This document shows, one piece after another, positions 1 to 8,971 of a DNA stretch of 64,000 bases. Under the pieces are notes generated by a model. It worked only from the letters and a program-made list of their open reading frames with translations. It made no database searches and was not told where the DNA came from. This stretch comes from Rhodothermaceae bacterium (lineage in GTDB: Bacteria; Bacteroidota; Rhodothermia; Rhodothermales; Bin80): contig VXSC01000047.1 of assembly GCA_009838195.1 (NCBI GenBank), positions 150,209 through 214,208 of the forward strand, given 5' to 3'. Numbering within the stretch: the first letter of the stretch is position 1; each line of letters starts with the position of its first letter. The position numbers and the translations under genes are program-made.

Positions 1-1
1 C

Positions 2-820
2 TCCCTATCCCAACTCACGGGAGTTGCATCCCGCCACGTTGGAATCGCCGCAGGTCTTTTATCGTTGGTGTTGGCCTTCCTCCCCAAAGTGATCGCCATG
101 GTTTTGGCAATCCCGGGACCGGTTTTTGGAGCCTACCTGATCGTAATGATGGCGATGCTGTTCATGATTGGGGTTCAGATGATCGTTCAGGATGGGCTAG
201 ATTACCAAAAAAGCCTCATCGCTGGTGTCTCGTTCTGGCTTGGCTTAGGGTTCCAGAGTCGCTTAATTTTTCCAGATGTCGCGACTGAATTTGCAGGAGG
301 CCTTCTCAACAATGGGATGACCGCGGGCGGGATTATAGCGATTCTCATGACCTTATTCATGAAGATGGCGGAATCCCGGCCAAAACGCCTCACGGTTGAA
401 CTGGACCTTTCAGCCCTTACACTACTCATGACATTCCTTGACGAATTTGCGACCCGGCAAAAATGGGGGCAACAGATGAAGGACCGTCTGAATGCGGTGG
501 GAGAAGAAGTATTCGTCACCCTCCTTGATCAGTACGAGGCGGACAAGCAAACTGGAAAACGCAATCTCCTATTACTTGCACGCAAGGTGAGTGGTGGGGC
601 TGTACTGGAATTCGTTTCTACGACGGGCAAAGGAAAGAATCTCCAAGATCAGGTCGCCCTGCTTAGTGAGCAGGCTGAAGAAGGTTTACTCGAAAAAGAA
701 ATCTCTCTGCGCCTGTTGCGCCATTTAGCAGCCTCGGTGCGCCACCAACAGTATCATGGAGCAGATATTATGACCGTTCGTGTGGATCTTCCCAAGCCGA
801 CTGCTCAGTATACCGTGTAG
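2..820 (+). CDS. Xanthine/uracil permease family protein (3' part, N-terminus outside window)
   Basis: The reading frame is open from base 2, so the gene starts before the window and only about 272 C-terminal residues are visible. The first residues (LTGVASRHVGI) followed by a run of hydrophobic helices with the PGPVFGAYLIVM-type segment match the last transmembrane helices of the nucleobase:cation symporter-2 (UraA/XanP) family, which import purines or pyrimidines across the inner membrane. After the last helix (to about residue 120 of the visible part) there is a soluble tail of roughly 145 residues, which plain UraA-type permeases lack. Part of it (RLNAVGEEVFVTLL) faintly recalls the N-box helix of GHKL ATPases; that is only a suggestion. 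Substrate cannot be told from the sequence. Confidence 0.8.
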   Translation, partial: SLSQLTGVASRHVGIAAGLLSLVLAFLPKVIAMVLAIPGPVFGAYLIVMMAMLFMIGVQMIVQDGLDYQKSLIAGVSFWLGLGFQSRLIFPDVATEFAGGLLNNGMTAGGIIAILMTLFMKMAESRPKRLTVELDLSALTLLMTFLDEFATRQKWGQQMKDRLNAVGEEVFVTLLDQYEADKQTGKRNLLLLARKVSGGAVLEFVSTTGKGKNLQDQVALLSEQAEEGLLEKEISLRLLRHLAASVRHQQYHGADIMTVRVDLPKPTAQYTV

Positions 821-1085
821 TCCAACATGGCTAGTTCCGATTGCCCCACTATGGGATCAATAGATCAATACCCGGCGATCCAAGAGCGGCGAAGCTGATC
901 AATCCCAACCAATGACCATGCCCAATCAGTTTCCTGTGGGAACAGGATGACGGCAATCAAAGTAGACCGCCGCCTTGTTAGGATCAGATTTCGCGCGAAA
1001 AATGACACCGGCAGTATCTCTAAGACCAACCTCGAAGATCGGAAGTACGCTAAGCTCACTGCTGTTTTAGTATACCTTCCCTCTC

Positions 1086-1916
1086 ATGACCAAACCTACC
1101 CCTGGCTGTACATTCCTTGATTGGTTAGGGTTCGCATTGCTTTGGTTGTTCACCGCTGCAGTCCTTGCTGGCTACGGCTCATTCGGGTTACATCCACAAC
1201 TCTTGGCCCAGGCCCCCTCGGCTGCAAGTTTTTACGGAACTGCTTTCATCATTTTTTCACGCGGTCATGTGATCTTGGCCTTTCTGGTTCTCGCGGGATT
1301 GCTGACTCCTCGCATCGGCCTCAAATGGCTGCCCGCACTGGTAACTGCATGTGCGGTTTCGTTAGGAATGGAGTTAATGGGAACGTACACTGGATTCCCT
1401 TTCGGTGGGTACGAATATACAGGACTACTGGGGTATCGCGTCGCAAATCTAGTTCCACTGCTGATCCCCTTTAGCTGGTTCATGATGGCCTTCCCATCGT
1501 ACGTCCTGGCAAGACGAATGGCCTCAGGAAAAATCATGGTCTGGGTCCTGGGTGCAGTCCTCTTAACCATCTGGGATTTAACGCTTGATCCTGCAATGAG
1601 CGACCTAACACCGTATTGGCGGTGGGACCAACCAGGTCCATACTATGGAATGCCCCTAGTAAACTTGTTGGGGTGGTTAGGAACCGGATTTCTGATTATG
1701 GTCGGTTTCCATGTGTTAAATGTTGAAAAGTTTGCAGACCGCATCCCGACGCCCATCATGGAGATCTACTATGTCACCGTGATCGTACTCTCACTGGGGA
1801 TGACTCTCCTCGCAGGCTACTGGCTTGCCGGAATCCTGACCTTAGTCGCATTCGCAGGAATCCGAATTATGCTCTACCGAAGTAATACAAGACCAGGACT
1901 GACGAAATCTCCATGA
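1086..1916 (+). CDS. cruF: Carotenoid biosynthesis protein, CruF-like 1',2'-hydratase family (DUF422)
   Basis: A 276-residue integral membrane protein with about seven or eight hydrophobic helices. The conserved stretches ELMGTYTGFPFGGYEYT, IPFSWFMMAFPSY and WDLTLDPAMS are those of the CruF/bacterioruberin hydratase family, which adds water to the 1',2' double bond of acyclic carotenoid ends. It heads a carotenoid operon: its TGA stop overlaps the ATG of the next gene (ATGA, 1913-1916), so translation is probably coupled to the prenyl/phytoene synthase, followed by crtI. In related Rhodothermales such an enzyme contributes to salinixanthin-type carotenoids; the exact product here is inference. 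A gene for a glycosyltransferase or cyclase is not seen in the window. Confidence 0.85.
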   Translation: MTKPTPGCTFLDWLGFALLWLFTAAVLAGYGSFGLHPQLLAQAPSAASFYGTAFIIFSRGHVILAFLVLAGLLTPRIGLKWLPALVTACAVSLGMELMGTYTGFPFGGYEYTGLLGYRVANLVPLLIPFSWFMMAFPSYVLARRMASGKIMVWVLGAVLLTIWDLTLDPAMSDLTPYWRWDQPGPYYGMPLVNLLGWLGTGFLIMVGFHVLNVEKFADRIPTPIMEIYYVTVIVLSLGMTLLAGYWLAGILTLVAFAGIRIMLYRSNTRPGLTKSP

Positions 1917-3796
1917 CGGCTGTTGAGCTTGTGCGAGATGGAATTCAGAAGGGGAGTATCCTGGCAGAGGAGTTGGGCATGACCGTGTCCCATCCTCGGG
2001 GAAAGCTGCTTCGTCCCCTGACTGCCCTTTGTTTCGTACCCCCAGAGCGACAAAAATCACTGACCAAGGAGTTTTGGCTTGGATGCCTCGCGATTCAAAT
2101 GGTGCACGAAGCATCCCTTCATCACGATGACGTACTTGACGGTGGCCTAGAACGACGCGGTTCCGCAACGCTGCTCGCACGAAAAGGAATAGATGCCTCA
2201 CTGCTATTAGGTGATCTATACCTGACGAGTGCGTACCGAATGGCTGCAATGACCGGAGTGAAGGAATTCCTGACCGAATTCATTGAGGCGGTTGAAGTCA
2301 TGGTTCGAGGGGAAAGTATTCAAGACACGCCAAAAGGTACAGAAGACCACCAGGCTAGCTACGAAAGGATTATCCGCATGAAAAGCGGAGCCCTATTTGG
2401 AATTGCTGCTGCATTGCCCAGCTGGACCAATGATGCCAACTTCACACCGACAGAGTTACGTGAAATCGGGATTGAACTGGGAGCATTTTATCAGATGGTG
2501 GATGACTTCCTGGACTACTGCCCCGCAAGCGATACCGGCAAGCCCAAGCTTCAAGATTTTAATAACACGATCTGGACGTTTGTTTTAGGCCCCCGTGGAA
2601 ACGAATGGTTTGATCAATCTCCCGAGGAAGCTCTAGAAGCATTTTTTAGCACCACCAATGGACAACCGTCCATGGCCGAAGAAGCTCTGAGACAAATTCA
2701 AGAACGCGGCTCTGCACTTCTGAAGCAAATTCGTGATTTAGGAGCACAGCCTCCCCTGACAGAAATTCTGTCTGAATGGATTAATAAATGCAGCGATGCT
2801 TTTGGAGATGGCAACCATGTAAGCCTGGAAGTACTCAAAAAAAACCCCGTTCCCTCTCCGCTGACACAAGTCGTCACCACAGCCCAAATTGCGATCCGCG
2901 CCCAACAGCTTGGAGATGTTTCGGATTGGCAACAATTCTTCGCCCGCAATAGCCGGAGTTTCTCCTTCGCTTCACGCTTCTTCCCCCCGCAAGAACGGTC
3001 CATGATCACCGAAATTTATGTTTTTTGTCGTTTTACGGACAACCTGGTGGATAAAGATGGCGATGTGAAAATCCAAGCCTATGAGACCTTGGAACTATGG
3101 GATCAGATCACTCACTCCGCTTACCATGGATGTATAACCGGGATCTCTGTAGCTGATGTCGTTATGTCGAAAATGTCCCAAATGCACATCCCCTATACGT
3201 TGATCTCCGAACTTATTCAAGGAATGCGCATGGATATTGAGCCGCAGACCTACCATTCAATGGCGGACTTGCGCGGATACACTTATCGGGTTGCTTCTGT
3301 TGTTGGTGACTGGATTACGCAAGCATTTGGGGTACGAGATCCCTGGGTGCTGGAGCGCGCCCACGACTTAGGACACGCGATGCAACTCACCAACATTATA
3401 CGTGATGTAGGTGAAGATCTTGCCATGGGACGAATTTATCTCCCTGCCGATCTTATGACATCACATAACATTACTCCAGAGTTACTCCTGAATCTCAAAG
3501 TGCAAACTGGACAGAGTAACCGAATGCCCGGTGATTATGTCAAGCTCCTTGAGGAGATTATGGCAGAGGCTGACTCCGCTTATGATAGGGCGTATGAAGG
3601 TATACCCTTTCTTCCACACCGCCTGCGTCGTCCGATTGCAATCGCTGCACGGGTATATCGTGGAATCCATGATGAAGTGCGGGCCAACGGGTACAATAAT
3701 CTCACTCGTCGAGCATTCACTTCGTTCCGGAGAAAGACCGTGCTGGCACGCAAGGGACTCAAACAACTCAGGCAAGTCTCTGAAACCCAAAATTAG
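1913..3796 (+). CDS. Fused polyprenyl diphosphate synthase / phytoene synthase
   Basis: One uninterrupted 627-residue frame holds two enzymes. Residues about 1-290 are a trans-prenyltransferase: RGKLLRP, the first aspartate-rich motif in HHDDVLDGG, MKSGALF, and the second motif in QMVDDFLDY. Residues about 340-620 are a squalene/phytoene synthase (CrtB): NSRSFSFASRFFP, the DNLVD aspartate motif, and NIIRDVGEDLAMGRIYLP. The protein could therefore make geranylgeranyl diphosphate and condense two molecules into phytoene. The ATG overlaps the cruF stop (ATGA) and its TAG overlaps the GTG of crtI by one base. Both active sites look intact. The joint between the halves (residues about 290-340) has no stop or frameshift, so this is a real fusion unless the assembly joined two genes. 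Confidence 0.9.
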   Translation: MTAVELVRDGIQKGSILAEELGMTVSHPRGKLLRPLTALCFVPPERQKSLTKEFWLGCLAIQMVHEASLHHDDVLDGGLERRGSATLLARKGIDASLLLGDLYLTSAYRMAAMTGVKEFLTEFIEAVEVMVRGESIQDTPKGTEDHQASYERIIRMKSGALFGIAAALPSWTNDANFTPTELREIGIELGAFYQMVDDFLDYCPASDTGKPKLQDFNNTIWTFVLGPRGNEWFDQSPEEALEAFFSTTNGQPSMAEEALRQIQERGSALLKQIRDLGAQPPLTEILSEWINKCSDAFGDGNHVSLEVLKKNPVPSPLTQVVTTAQIAIRAQQLGDVSDWQQFFARNSRSFSFASRFFPPQERSMITEIYVFCRFTDNLVDKDGDVKIQAYETLELWDQITHSAYHGCITGISVADVVMSKMSQMHIPYTLISELIQGMRMDIEPQTYHSMADLRGYTYRVASVVGDWITQAFGVRDPWVLERAHDLGHAMQLTNIIRDVGEDLAMGRIYLPADLMTSHNITPELLLNLKVQTGQSNRMPGDYVKLLEEIMAEADSAYDRAYEGIPFLPHRLRRPIAIAARVYRGIHDEVRANGYNNLTRRAFTSFRRKTVLARKGLKQLRQVSETQN

Positions 3797-5358
3797 TGAT
3801 CCACAAACCCAACGTGCAAACTCAATCAAACACTCCCTCCCACGCGAAACGTCGTGCCGTGGTGATTGGAAGCGGTTTTGGAGGACTCGCGGCTGCCGTT
3901 CGATTACAAGCAGCAGGCATTGCAACCACCTTAATCGAGCAGCGTGCTCAAGTAGGAGGAAGGGCTGGCCAAATTATTGATTCCGGCTATACATTTGACA
4001 CAGGGCCCAGCCTCATCACAGCACCGCCACTGCTGGAGGAAGTCTTTCAAGCCGCAGGACGAAGTCTGGAAGACTATGTGACTCTTGTACCTCTTGACCC
4101 GTTCTACCGGGTCTGGTTTCATGATGGGACCTTCTTAGATTACAGATCCGATCTCGCGCAAATGAAGGCCTCTATGGCCCGGTTTGATCCACATGATGCG
4201 GACCGGCTGGAAGATTTTTTCTCTAAACTTGAACCCATCTATGATTCTGTGATCACAGAAGGCCTGGGAGCACGCCCCTTTGACTCACTCGGCATGATGG
4301 CGGCATTTGCCCCACGTGTAATTCGTCTGGGTGCATGGCAACCCGTAGCGAGATTTGTCGGACAACATTTCCGAAACTGGCGACACCACTTCCTCTACTC
4401 GTTTCATCCACTTTTTCTTGGAGGCAGCCCATTTCGTGCTCCATCCATCTTTCTCATGATCCCCTATCTCGAAAAAGAAGGTGGCGTGTGGTATGCAAAA
4501 GGGGGGATGTACAGCCTTGTCAATGGATTCGCACAATTATTTCAAGATATTGGCGGTCAGGTCCGTCTCCAAACCGCTGTGCAGCGTATCGATGTCTCTG
4601 AAGGAAAAGGGACACGTCCCAAAGTCACGGGGATCCAGATACTTGACAAACAGAAAAATACCGAATTGTCACTCCCCACAGACATTGTAGTCAGCAATGC
4701 TGATGTGGAGCACACATACAGCAAGCTGCTGGATCATGTTACGTGTAGACGCTGGACAAACTCCCGACTGAAAAAAATTCATCAGTCAATGAGTAGCTTT
4801 TTGCTCTACCTCGGAGTGCGGCGAAAATATCCTCAACTGTCTCATCACACCATCATCCTTGGACCGCGCTACAAAGGCTTGGTGCAAGATATTTTCGACC
4901 GAAAAATCCTGTCCGATGATTTCAGTATGTACCTGCATGTACCAAGCCGAACTGAACCGGCCATGGCACCTCCAGAAGGTGAGAGCATCTATATCCTTGT
5001 CCCCGTGCCAAATCTCGCTTCGGGTTTAGACTGGGATCATACCACTGACCTGATGACTGATCGCGTAATTAGCGCCCTCGAGAAATGGGGCCTGGAGGAT
5101 CTGCGAACTTCGATTGAAGTCCAGCACGTCTTTACCCCGAACGATTTTGAATCTCAGTATAATTCTGCTCTGGGAAATGCCTTCGGCATTGAGCCAAGAA
5201 TCACACAAACTGCCTGGTTTCGACCCCACAACCGAAGTGAGGATGTGGAGGGCTTATATCTGGTAGGTGCGGGAACTCACCCGGGGGCAGGAGTACCGGG
5301 AGTTATTCTATCAGCTAGCGCAACAATGCACGCCATCCGAGAAGATTATGGTTTTTGA
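3796..5358 (+). CDS. crtI: Phytoene desaturase / carotenoid desaturase CrtI
   Basis: A 520-residue FAD-dependent desaturase of the CrtI family, which introduces double bonds into phytoene to give neurosporene or lycopene. The N-terminal dinucleotide-binding fold is plain (VVIGSGFGGLAAAVRLQAAG, then VGGRAG), and the C-terminal FAD signature GLYLVGAGTHPGAGVPGV is complete. The start is a GTG at 3796 that shares its G with the TAG stop of the preceding fusion gene, so it is translationally coupled third gene of the carotenoid operon. Length is normal for the family. The number of desaturation steps cannot be read from the sequence. Confidence 0.92.
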   Translation: MIHKPNVQTQSNTPSHAKRRAVVIGSGFGGLAAAVRLQAAGIATTLIEQRAQVGGRAGQIIDSGYTFDTGPSLITAPPLLEEVFQAAGRSLEDYVTLVPLDPFYRVWFHDGTFLDYRSDLAQMKASMARFDPHDADRLEDFFSKLEPIYDSVITEGLGARPFDSLGMMAAFAPRVIRLGAWQPVARFVGQHFRNWRHHFLYSFHPLFLGGSPFRAPSIFLMIPYLEKEGGVWYAKGGMYSLVNGFAQLFQDIGGQVRLQTAVQRIDVSEGKGTRPKVTGIQILDKQKNTELSLPTDIVVSNADVEHTYSKLLDHVTCRRWTNSRLKKIHQSMSSFLLYLGVRRKYPQLSHHTIILGPRYKGLVQDIFDRKILSDDFSMYLHVPSRTEPAMAPPEGESIYILVPVPNLASGLDWDHTTDLMTDRVISALEKWGLEDLRTSIEVQHVFTPNDFESQYNSALGNAFGIEPRITQTAWFRPHNRSEDVEGLYLVGAGTHPGAGVPGVILSASATMHAIREDYGF

Positions 5359-5596
5359 TCTCTTTGAAGAATATGTGGATGTCTAATAAAACACCGGGCG
5401 CTATATTGCCTAACCGCTATACTCGTTCGTTAGGCCTAATCGGGAGATTACGAGGGTGGTTCGCAGTGAATCGAGGGTGTAGCTACCCTTGGGATTCCTG
5501 GGTCATGGAGGCCGTGGCGGGAAAGATTAAGATCGGGCAAGGCGGAACCGCGGTCTACAGACCTCGTTACCGAAATGGTTGGACTGGTAGCAAACA

Positions 5597-7402
5597 ATGA
5601 GACATGTCATTGCATGCTTGATTCTCGGAGTGGCCCTGGCCTCGGGAGGATGCGCGCAGGTCGCACCGCCTCCAAAATACGAGACGCGAGGAGCGTGGAT
5701 CGCGACCGTGATCAATTTGGACTGGCCTGCGCGGGGCGCATCCAGTCAAAGCCAGATAAACGCGCTGCGGACCATGTTGGTCAAGCTCAAGGCTGCGGGC
5801 ATTAACATGGTGATGTTTCAGGTCCGGTCTGAAGCAGATGCGATGTACGATTCGCCGTACGAGCCGTGGTCATACTGGCTGACAGGGTCACAAGGGAGAG
5901 CACCGGATCCATTCTATGATCCATTGGAGCTAGCCATTGAAGAAGCACATGCTTTGGGCATGGAGTTGCATGCGTGGTTCAATCCGTACCGGGCCAACCG
6001 GGGCTCGAACTACACGACGCACGCCAGCCATGTGACAAATACGCACCCGGAGTGGATGATTCACGCGGGGCGGTATACCTTGCTCGATCCCGGCAGACAG
6101 GCGGTTCGGGACTACAACGTGTCCATCATCATGGACGTAGCCCGGCGCTATGATGTGGATGGGGTGCATATCGACGACTATTTCTACCCGTACCCGCCGG
6201 ATAATATTTCGCGGACGAACGCTGACTCGGTGACATTCCGGGAGGAGAGTCGCGGCTTCACCAACATCGGCGACTGGCGGCGCGACAACGTCAACCTGTA
6301 TATCCAGCAGGTAGCTGACAGTCTGCGGGCCTACGATCCCACTATCAAATGGGGCGTGAGTCCCTTTGGGATTTGGAGGAACGGAACGCCGTCGGGCATA
6401 GTCGGGCTTGACGCGTACAGCACCATCTATGCCGACGCGACCGCCTGGATTGACGATGCGTCGATCGATTACCTGGTCCCCCAGCTGTATTGGCGGTTCG
6501 GTGGCGGGCAAGATTATGCCAGACTGGCCGAATGGTGGATCAGCCAGATTGGCGACCTCCATCTGTATACTGGACACGGCCTGTATCGGGCTGACCGCAG
6601 CACATTCAGTGGCAGTGGACGGTTCAGTGCGGAGGAGGTGCCGAATCAGATTAACTTCAATCGAGACCACTGGGGGGCAATTTGGGGGAGCGTGTTTTTT
6701 CGTGCCGAAAACATCACTCGCTACTCCTCTGGGAATTTCGTAGAGCAGGTTCAGAACGACCAGTTCCGTTACCCGGCACTCACGCCGCCGATGCCGTGGA
6801 AGGATCAGACCATGCCGGAAGCTCCGACTCACCTGGACGTGTCTTGGGACGGCGATCAGGCTACATTGACTTGGGTAGCTGATCCGGATACGCCGCGCTT
6901 TGCAGTGTACCGTGTGCTAAGCGCTACGACGCCTGATCCGAGCGTGGTGGCGCGGGATGCACGCAATCTTCTGGGCGTGACCGGCAGAATGACATTCGTA
7001 GACCGGCCTGGCATTGCCCAGGATGATTGGTGGTATTTCGTGCGGGGCGTCAGCAAGAATTCGATTGAGAGTGCTCCCAGCCCTCTGATCAGCTTACAGG
7101 GCCGGGCCACCAGTGTCGAATCCCAGCCCATACCAGAAGGACCGGCGTTGTCCATCTATCCGACACCGTTTGCGGACCAAACCCGAATTGCTTTCACTCT
7201 GAACGAGGCCGCTACAGTCACCGTGCATATTATCGATGCCTTGGGCCGTAGCGTACAAAAACTGATACGGGACCGGTCGCTGGCCCCGGGTTCACACGAG
7301 GCAATCTGGACTGCTGGGGAACGGTTGGCTGACGGGGTGTATTTCGTGGTGCTAGACGTGGATGGGCGGCGGATTTCTTCGCCCGTATTACTCGCACACT
7401 AA
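5597..7402 (+). CDS. Glycosyl-hydrolase-like family 10 lipoprotein with T9SS sorting domain
   Basis: A 601-residue protein beginning with a lipoprotein-like signal (hydrophobic stretch then ASGGC, Cys about residue 19). Residues about 30-395 form the GHL10/YngK (DUF187) TIM-barrel domain: RGAWIATVINLDWP, INMVMFQVRSEADAMYDS, MELHAWFNPYRAN, VDGVHIDDYFYPYP. Such enzymes are thought to cleave glycosidic bonds of cell-wall or other polysaccharides. A fibronectin-like segment follows (about 410-500), then a T9SS type A tail (SIYPTPFADQTRIAF ... DGVYFVVLDV). A lipobox together with a T9SS tail is unusual. The gene stands alone between 238-bp and 294-bp stretches where I see no genes, and its codons look more G/C-rich than the carotenoid operon before it, which may mean transfer; that was judged by eye only. 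Confidence 0.82.
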   Translation: MRHVIACLILGVALASGGCAQVAPPPKYETRGAWIATVINLDWPARGASSQSQINALRTMLVKLKAAGINMVMFQVRSEADAMYDSPYEPWSYWLTGSQGRAPDPFYDPLELAIEEAHALGMELHAWFNPYRANRGSNYTTHASHVTNTHPEWMIHAGRYTLLDPGRQAVRDYNVSIIMDVARRYDVDGVHIDDYFYPYPPDNISRTNADSVTFREESRGFTNIGDWRRDNVNLYIQQVADSLRAYDPTIKWGVSPFGIWRNGTPSGIVGLDAYSTIYADATAWIDDASIDYLVPQLYWRFGGGQDYARLAEWWISQIGDLHLYTGHGLYRADRSTFSGSGRFSAEEVPNQINFNRDHWGAIWGSVFFRAENITRYSSGNFVEQVQNDQFRYPALTPPMPWKDQTMPEAPTHLDVSWDGDQATLTWVADPDTPRFAVYRVLSATTPDPSVVARDARNLLGVTGRMTFVDRPGIAQDDWWYFVRGVSKNSIESAPSPLISLQGRATSVESQPIPEGPALSIYPTPFADQTRIAFTLNEAATVTVHIIDALGRSVQKLIRDRSLAPGSHEAIWTAGERLADGVYFVVLDVDGRRISSPVLLAH

Positions 7403-7696
7403 CCGGTCTGGATCAGGCCATTGGGCTGTGTAGTCGTTTCCCCATGGACCTGGTACGTCAGTTACTAACAAAATGTGGCCAGGCGCCACCGTACCTGTGC
7501 AGCCCCTACAAAGGTGTACGTTAAATATAGCTGCATGGGCGCGCCCGAGTATGCCCATTCCAGACAAGTAAGCAAAGCCGATCGGTCATAGCCCCGAATG
7601 GTACATAGCCCTCCAATACATTGCCACCAAAACTTTTGTAGTTCGTGGCTCAAAACCAATCGCTACTAGTTTGACACGGAAAATTCTTGTAGCCCA

Positions 7697-8902
7697 ATGT
7701 CTGGATCATTTAATCCTCGTGTCGCGTCCATGCAACCCTCCGCTACGCTCGCCATGGCCGGGCGTGCAAAAAAACTCAAACGTGCGGGGGCCGATGTGAT
7801 TGCCCTGAGTGCTGGAGAGCCCGATTTCAATACCCCGGAGCCGATTGCCGAAGCAGGTATCCAGGCAATTCGAGATGGCTTTACACGGTATACCCAAAAT
7901 CCGGGGATGCCGGAGCTGCGAGAAGCCATCTGTGCAAAATTCGCACGTGAAAACAACCTGGAATACACACCAGACCAGATTCTCTGTTCTAATGGAGCAA
8001 AACAGTCGGTCGCTCTAGCTGTATCCGTGCTTGCCGCGGAAACAGACGAGGTCTTGATTCCTGCACCCTACTGGGTCAGCTACCCTGAAATGACCCGCTT
8101 TGCCGGTGCAAGCCCCGTCATTGCCCATACGACCGCAGAGACGCAATACCGCCTGACTCCGCAAGCCTTGGCAGATGCCATCACTGAGCGTACGCGTGTG
8201 CTGATCCTCTGCTCTCCCTCGAATCCTACGGGCTCAGTATATACCCTTGAGGAATTGAGTGCCCTCGCAGAAGTGCTGCACAAACATGAGAAGATTGTTG
8301 TTGTCTCAGATGAGATCTATGAGCATGTAATTTATGATGCGGTTCACATTCCAATCGCCAGCCTCCCTGGAATGCTAGAGCGCACGATCACGGTAAATGG
8401 TTTTTCCAAGTGCTTTGCCATGACCGGTTGGAGACTGGGTTATATGGCAGGGCCAGTAGAGATCGTGAAGCAGGCTGCCAAGCTGCAGGGGCAATTTACC
8501 TCTGCACCGAGCAGTATCTCCCAGCGGGCCGGAATCGCTGCACTCAATATGGATCAAGGACCCATTCGGGCGATGGTGCAGGCATTTCGCGAGCGTCGGG
8601 ATTATTTGTTGGAACGATTACGTGCACTGCCCGGGGTGAACGTTCCCAAACCCGAAGGAGCATTCTACCTGTTCCCACAGGTCAGTGATTACTACGGCAC
8701 AGTTGCTCCATCTGGCCGTGTCATCTATTCCAGTGACGACCTCTGCTTTTATCTACTTGAGGAGCATCTCGTGGCACTAGTTCCCGGTGCCGCCTTCGGG
8801 GATCCTGACGGGATCCGAATTTCCTATGCCTCCTCCATGGAAGATTTGCAAAAAGCATCCGATCGGATCGAAACAGGCCTAAAAGAACTGACCCGAAATT
8901 GA
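7697..8902 (+). CDS. aspC: Pyridoxal-phosphate aminotransferase, aspartate aminotransferase class Ib
   Basis: A 401-residue fold-type I aminotransferase. Visible landmarks: LSAGEPDFNTPEPI near the N-terminus, SNPTGSVYTLEEL, VVSDEIYEHVIYD with the PLP-contacting Asp and Tyr, and NGFSKCFAMTGWRLGY with the Schiff-base lysine. This is the signature of the Ib subgroup that transaminates aspartate/2-oxoglutarate and often also prephenate in tyrosine and phenylalanine synthesis. Start ATG at 7697 gives the usual N-terminus (family about 390-400 residues). No operon partner is evident; the 294 bases before it hold no gene I can support. The symbol names the family, not a proven substrate. Confidence 0.85.
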   Translation: MSGSFNPRVASMQPSATLAMAGRAKKLKRAGADVIALSAGEPDFNTPEPIAEAGIQAIRDGFTRYTQNPGMPELREAICAKFARENNLEYTPDQILCSNGAKQSVALAVSVLAAETDEVLIPAPYWVSYPEMTRFAGASPVIAHTTAETQYRLTPQALADAITERTRVLILCSPSNPTGSVYTLEELSALAEVLHKHEKIVVVSDEIYEHVIYDAVHIPIASLPGMLERTITVNGFSKCFAMTGWRLGYMAGPVEIVKQAAKLQGQFTSAPSSISQRAGIAALNMDQGPIRAMVQAFRERRDYLLERLRALPGVNVPKPEGAFYLFPQVSDYYGTVAPSGRVIYSSDDLCFYLLEEHLVALVPGAAFGDPDGIRISYASSMEDLQKASDRIETGLKELTRN

Positions 8903-8971
8903 ACACTATCGTGATACGCAGCATAAAACGCGGATAATTCCCTCATCCTCACTGCACTGCCGGCATCTCAA

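Noticed and set aside
865..1059. A 64-codon minus-strand frame before cruF
   Set aside because: No recognisable family, and it lies in a gap that must hold the carotenoid operon promoter.
5355..5600. An 81-codon frame between crtI and the GHL10 gene
   Set aside because: Overlaps both neighbours at its ends, resembles no family, and has no ribosome site; probably chance.
5930..6832. A 300-codon minus-strand frame inside the GHL10 gene
   Set aside because: Antisense shadow of a G/C-rich gene with no family similarity of its own.
7403..7696. Possible gene in the 294 bases before the aminotransferase
   Set aside because: Only a 64-codon minus-strand frame with no family match; no RNA structure or repeat seen.
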